From contig JALHOE010000061.1 of assembly GCA_022843175.1 (NCBI GenBank), positions 1-42,260 on the forward strand: a stretch of DNA of 42,260 nucleotides, given 5' to 3'. Position numbers and translations under genes: made by a program. The notes under the pieces are model-generated. The model was not told the origin of the DNA and did no database searches. It saw nothing but the letters and a program-made list of their open reading frames with translations. Below, piece by piece: positions 39,443 to 42,260 of the stretch (its first letter is position 1; every line of letters begins with the position of its first letter). The stretch comes from Deltaproteobacteria bacterium (GTDB lineage Bacteria; Myxococcota_A; Polyangia; Polyangiales; JADJMO01).

Positions 39443-40429
39443 TCACGCCGCGTGACGAGCGCGGAAGCGAGCCGGGGTCTCCCCCGTCCAGCGCACGAAA
39501 GCGCGGTGGAACGCGGCGACCTCGGAGAAACCAAGGAGGAACGCCGTCTCCTGGATCGTGATGCGCACGTCTGCGAGGTAACGCGTGGCGAGCTCGCGGC
39601 GGACCTCGTCGAGCAGCGCGTCGAAGCGGGCGCCCTCCTCGCGCAGACGGCGCTGGAGCGTACGCGCTGGCAGCCCCAGCTTCTCGGCGACGAGCACCAG
39701 CGTCGGCGCGCCACCACGGAGCAAATCGGCGATCACGGCGCGCGCGCGGGTCGCGAGGCGCGTATCGTCCGGCGGGAGCTTCTCGAGGAGGACGCGGCCG
39801 TGCGCCTCGATCAGCTCGCGGAGCGCCGGGTCGGCGGTGCGCAGGGGCCGCTCGAGATCCGCGCGCGCGAAGGTGATCTCGTCGTAGGGCTGAGCGAACT
39901 CGACGCGCGGTCCGAACACGCGACGGTGCTCGCTCGGATCGCTCGGCGCCGCGTGCTGGAACGCCACCCGTCGCGGCTCGATGCGCTGCCCGGTCGAGCG
40001 GTGGGCGAGGTGAACGAGCGACGCGAAACCAAACTCGAGCGCCGCGTTCGGTCCGCGAAAGTGACCGACCTGGTGACGCCAAGTGGCCTCGTCGCCGCGG
40101 GTGACCACGTGGCCCCGCGCGTGGTCGTGGAGCAGACGCTGATAGCGCATGGCACGCGCGAGCCCCTCGCCGAACGTCGGGCTCGTGTGGATGACGAAGG
40201 AGCCGACGGTGAACGGCGCTTCGCGCACGAGCTCGGCGAGCCAGAGACCGAAGTTCGGCCGGAGCGACGAGAGGTGCTCCCAGAGCGCGACCACTACGGC
40301 CGCCGGCACGCGCGCGTCCGGATCGGCGAGCGGCAACGGTGCGACGCCCGCGCGCTCGGCGAGCTCGGCGAGCGATAGCCCGAGCGCCGCGCCGCCGGCT
40401 GCGAGCGCGCGAACAACGAGGACCGACAT
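39443..40429 (-). CDS. AraC-family regulator (Arabinose_bd N-terminal domain)
   Basis: 328 residues from ATG at 40429, with GGAAGGG just upstream. An ATG at 40456 is possible. The N-terminal region (LWEHLSSLRPNFGLWLAELV, YQRLLHDHARGHVV) matches the OruR/PchR-like Arabinose_bd type found in AraC proteins that sense small organic ligands. The C-terminal double HTH is complete (LVLVAEKLGLPARTLQRRLREEG and IQETAFLLGFSEVAAFHRAFVRWTGETPARFR). The divergent gene is the glycine-rich lipoprotein, a possible target. Confidence 0.93.
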   Translation of the reverse strand: MSVLVVRALAAGGAALGLSLAELAERAGVAPLPLADPDARVPAAVVVALWEHLSSLRPNFGLWLAELVREAPFTVGSFVIHTSPTFGEGLARAMRYQRLLHDHARGHVVTRGDEATWRHQVGHFRGPNAALEFGFASLVHLAHRSTGQRIEPRRVAFQHAAPSDPSEHRRVFGPRVEFAQPYDEITFARADLERPLRTADPALRELIEAHGRVLLEKLPPDDTRLATRARAVIADLLRGGAPTLVLVAEKLGLPARTLQRRLREEGARFDALLDEVRRELATRYLADVRITIQETAFLLGFSEVAAFHRAFVRWTGETPARFRARHAA

Positions 40430-40512
40430 GGTCCCTTCCGTCCGGCTGCGTCGCATGCCGTGAGTATTCTACTGCGCCCGCGGGCCGCCGAGACCGCTCC
40501 GCTTGCATGTCC

Positions 40513-40542
40513 GACAACCCACTCGCTGACGCTCGCGGCTCC
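40513..40542. repeat. Single copy of the REP arm
   Basis: GACAACCCACTCGCTGACGC followed by TCGCGGCTCC. It matches the right arm of the 10.6-kb repeat at 27 of 30 positions. No inverted partner lies nearby. It sits in the 212-bp gap between the divergent AraC and glycine-rich genes, which shows nothing else I can name. Confidence 0.75.
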
Positions 40543-40641
40543 GATGCCACCGACCGGCCGCGGATTGACCGGGACGGCCAAACCATGGCTCGCAGCGGCC
40601 ACGGCCCTGACGAGCTGGAACGGGGTGGTAGCGTGATCGTC

Positions 40642-41559
40642 ATGGCGCGAGACCTTCGGTGGGAGACGCTCGTCGCGGTCGTGCTCCTCGGCCCGGGATG
40701 CGGCTCCGCGGTGGGCTCGGAGCTGAACGCCTCGTGCACGACGACGAGCGAGTGTGCCTCCGGCGCGACCTGCGTCGACGGTCGGTGCACGAGAGAGGAC
40801 GCGAGCTCGTTCGACGTGAGCACGTTCGACGTAGCCGACGCCGTCGACGCAGCGGAGACGCCCTGCCCGTCGTTCACGTTCCCGCTCACCGAGACGCAGG
40901 TCACCTTCAGCGTGCCGAGCGGCGTTCGCTTCATGCACGTGAAGGCGTGGGGCGCCGGGGGGAACGACGAGGGACAGTGCGGCGCGGGGAAGCTCGACGG
41001 CGGGCTCGGCGGCTTCACCGAGGCGGTGTTCGAGGTGAAGGCCGGCGATCCGCTGATCGTCATCGTCGGCAAGCGCGGGCGCGCCGGGATCATGGGCGAG
41101 GAGCGCGCACGCTTCGGGTTCGGCGATTGGGGCGGCGGCGGGCTGTCCGGCGTGTTCGCGAGCAGCGCGTTGATCACCGAGAACGATCGCAGCAAGGCGC
41201 TCATCATCGCCGGCGGCGGCGGAGGCGCGAGCGCGCCGGAGTGCCACCCCGGCGGCACCGGCAATCACCCGATGGCGGGCGGGATGCCCACCATGTCCGG
41301 GGGCGTCGGCGCCGACGACGTCAACGGCGGGGCGGGCGGGTACGCGGGCGGCAAGGGCGGAGCGAGGCGCGTGGGCGGTCTCGGCGGCACGGGCTACGTC
41401 GCGTCGTCCGCGCTCGACCAACGGATGCTCCACGTCGAGCCGCTCGCCCCTCTACCGCCGCGGGCCGACGACCCCGACTACGCCGACAAGGCCGGCACTC
41501 CCGAGATGAGCGGACGCATCGTGATCCGTTTCTCGTGCGGGCGGCCCGAGCTTCGCTGA
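40642..41559 (+). CDS. Glycine-rich domain lipoprotein
   Basis: 305 residues from ATG at 40642 (a GTG at 40633 is possible). The signal MARDLRWETLVAVVLLGPGC looks like a lipoprotein signal. A short Cys module (ASCTTTSECASGATCVDGRC) resembles EGF/Dickkopf-type myxobacterial modules. Then come an Asp/Val spacer and a glycine-rich domain of the ALK/Gly_rich type (VKAWGAGGNDEGQCGAGK, GGLGGFTEAVFEV, LIIAGGGGGAS, GGYAGGKGGARRVGG). Such domains occur in secreted adhesive proteins. Surface-exposed. The role is unknown. Confidence 0.85.
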   Translation: MARDLRWETLVAVVLLGPGCGSAVGSELNASCTTTSECASGATCVDGRCTREDASSFDVSTFDVADAVDAAETPCPSFTFPLTETQVTFSVPSGVRFMHVKAWGAGGNDEGQCGAGKLDGGLGGFTEAVFEVKAGDPLIVIVGKRGRAGIMGEERARFGFGDWGGGGLSGVFASSALITENDRSKALIIAGGGGGASAPECHPGGTGNHPMAGGMPTMSGGVGADDVNGGAGGYAGGKGGARRVGGLGGTGYVASSALDQRMLHVEPLAPLPPRADDPDYADKAGTPEMSGRIVIRFSCGRPELR

Positions 41560-41587
41560 CCGCGCGTTGCGCGTAGACTCTGCGTTC

Positions 41588-42260
41588 ATGTCGTCGCGGC
41601 TCCTGCTCATCGCGATCGCGGCATTCGTCGTGAGCGCCGGGTGCAGCTATCCCAAGCTCGAGTTCGAGCCAGCCGAGGGCTTCGACGGCGCCACGACCGA
41701 CGTCGCGACCGACGTCGTCGACGCGGGCGACGGGCGAGTCCCGACGATGGCCGAGGCCTGCGCGCAGCACGCCGAGGCGTGGTGCGGCCGGCTCGAGGAG
41801 TGCGGACGCGGCGAGCTGATGACCAAGTACGGCTCGCGCGGCGCGTGCGCGTCGCAGCTCGCGCTCCACTGCGTCTCGATCGACGGCGCGAAGTCCGCGC
41901 CGACGCGCACGCCCACCCAGATCGCCGCGTGCGCATCGGCGCGCGCGACCGCCGCGTGCGCGGATCTCTACGAGAACCTCCTCGGGTGCGAGGCCGGGCC
42001 CGGCACGCTGCCCATCGGTGCGAAGTGCGCGTTCGACGAGCAATGCGCCGCGGGCGCGTGCGCGTTCAGCGGCTCGTCGTGCGGGCTGTGCGCCGCCGCG
42101 GGGAACTGCTCGACGAAGGACCGGCCGGACGGGTGGGGCGCGGACTGCACCGGCTCGCAGAAGCCGGAGTGCTTCTGGAAGCGGCACGCGTCGTCCTGGG
42201 GCATCACCTGCAGCCGCTGCGCCGAGGACAAGGAGTGCACGTCGTGCGGCGACCTGCCCG
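41588..42260 (+). CDS. Cys-rich lipoprotein, 3' end outside window
   Basis: Starts at ATG 41588, 28 bp after the glycine-rich gene, and stays open to the right edge (224 codons visible). Signal MSSRLLLIAIAAFVVSAGC is a clear lipoprotein signal. Over 20 cysteines follow, with repeated modules such as GAKCAFDEQCAAGACAFSG and SCGLCAAAGNC, in the pattern common to myxobacterial Cys-rich surface lipoproteins. These need disulfide formation, possibly by the two Dsb-type fusions at the left of the window. No enzymatic domain is seen in the visible part. Confidence 0.85.
   Translation, partial: MSSRLLLIAIAAFVVSAGCSYPKLEFEPAEGFDGATTDVATDVVDAGDGRVPTMAEACAQHAEAWCGRLEECGRGELMTKYGSRGACASQLALHCVSIDGAKSAPTRTPTQIAACASARATAACADLYENLLGCEAGPGTLPIGAKCAFDEQCAAGACAFSGSSCGLCAAAGNCSTKDRPDGWGADCTGSQKPECFWKRHASSWGITCSRCAEDKECTSCGDLP

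Noticed and set aside
40339-40641. N-terminal extension of the glycine-rich protein
   Set aside because: It runs through the REP arm (encoding DNPLADARGS) and overlaps the AraC start; the signal peptide begins at 40642.

Overview
This 42.3 kb window is GC-rich, densely coding chromosomal DNA, most likely from a Myxococcota bacterium and probably of the Polyangia/Sorangium-like branch. That assignment rests on gene style and not on a marker gene. The window carries many lipoproteins with Asp/Thr-rich spacers, a C-terminus resembling MYXO-CTERM, an AgmX/PglI-type protein, a MopE-type metal-binding motif, a hybrid PAS histidine kinase, an FHA/zinc-ribbon protein and Cys-rich lipoproteins. No rRNA, tRNA, CRISPR array, intact transposase or integrase was recognised.

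Layout. 1-1349 (-): a secreted protein with two DsbA domains in tandem, cut by the window edge. 1537-4325 (-): a small secreted protein, a Rho-N/DUF4912 protein and RibF. 4416-7301 (+): a PAS-PAS-HisKA-REC hybrid kinase and an FHA/zinc-ribbon protein. 7435-15158 (+): a compact envelope cluster of a two-heme beta-propeller cytochrome, an exported HEAT-repeat protein, a second four-heme-motif lipoprotein cytochrome, an M23 peptidase and a MopE-like lipoprotein. A REP-type hairpin followed by seven T residues lies inside this cluster. 15160-16545: a VKOR-DsbA fusion divergent from a small AgmX-type protein. 16546-21019: a rearranged zone with a 97-bp tandem repeat, head-to-head gene fragments, the start of a formylglycine-generating-enzyme-like gene and a lipoprotein/LysR chimera, interleaved with two intact genes (a Tat-exported protein and an atypical SDR).

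21160-26933: two secreted or lipid-anchored proteins, a small membrane protein, DNA polymerase IV, an Uma2-family protein and a LysR regulator. 27025-31589 (+): a penicillin-acylase-family lipoprotein translationally coupled to a large lipoprotein that starts with TTG. 31703-32925 (-): a coupled lipoprotein/membrane protein pair. 33006-36053 (+): a VOC protein, a cytochrome P450 followed 14 bp later by a START-domain protein, and a small lipoprotein. 36084-37223 (-): an ArsR regulator, an SRPBCC/AHSA1 protein and a DUF6855-like protein, with the same palindromic operator in front of the first and third genes. 37261-42260: lipoproteins, a membrane-anchored protein, an AraC regulator, a glycine-rich lipoprotein and a Cys-rich lipoprotein that runs off the right edge.

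How the genes may work together. The clearest candidate for an undescribed system is the 7.4-15.2 kb cytochrome cluster. It has tight or overlapping genes, all products are exported, and heme motifs of three different spacings occur in one protein. Two disulfide-exchange fusions flank it within the same 16 kb and could serve cysteine-rich exported clients. The ArsR/SRPBCC/DUF6855 unit with duplicated operators is the best-defined regulatory circuit. Several envelope lipoproteins have no recognised function.
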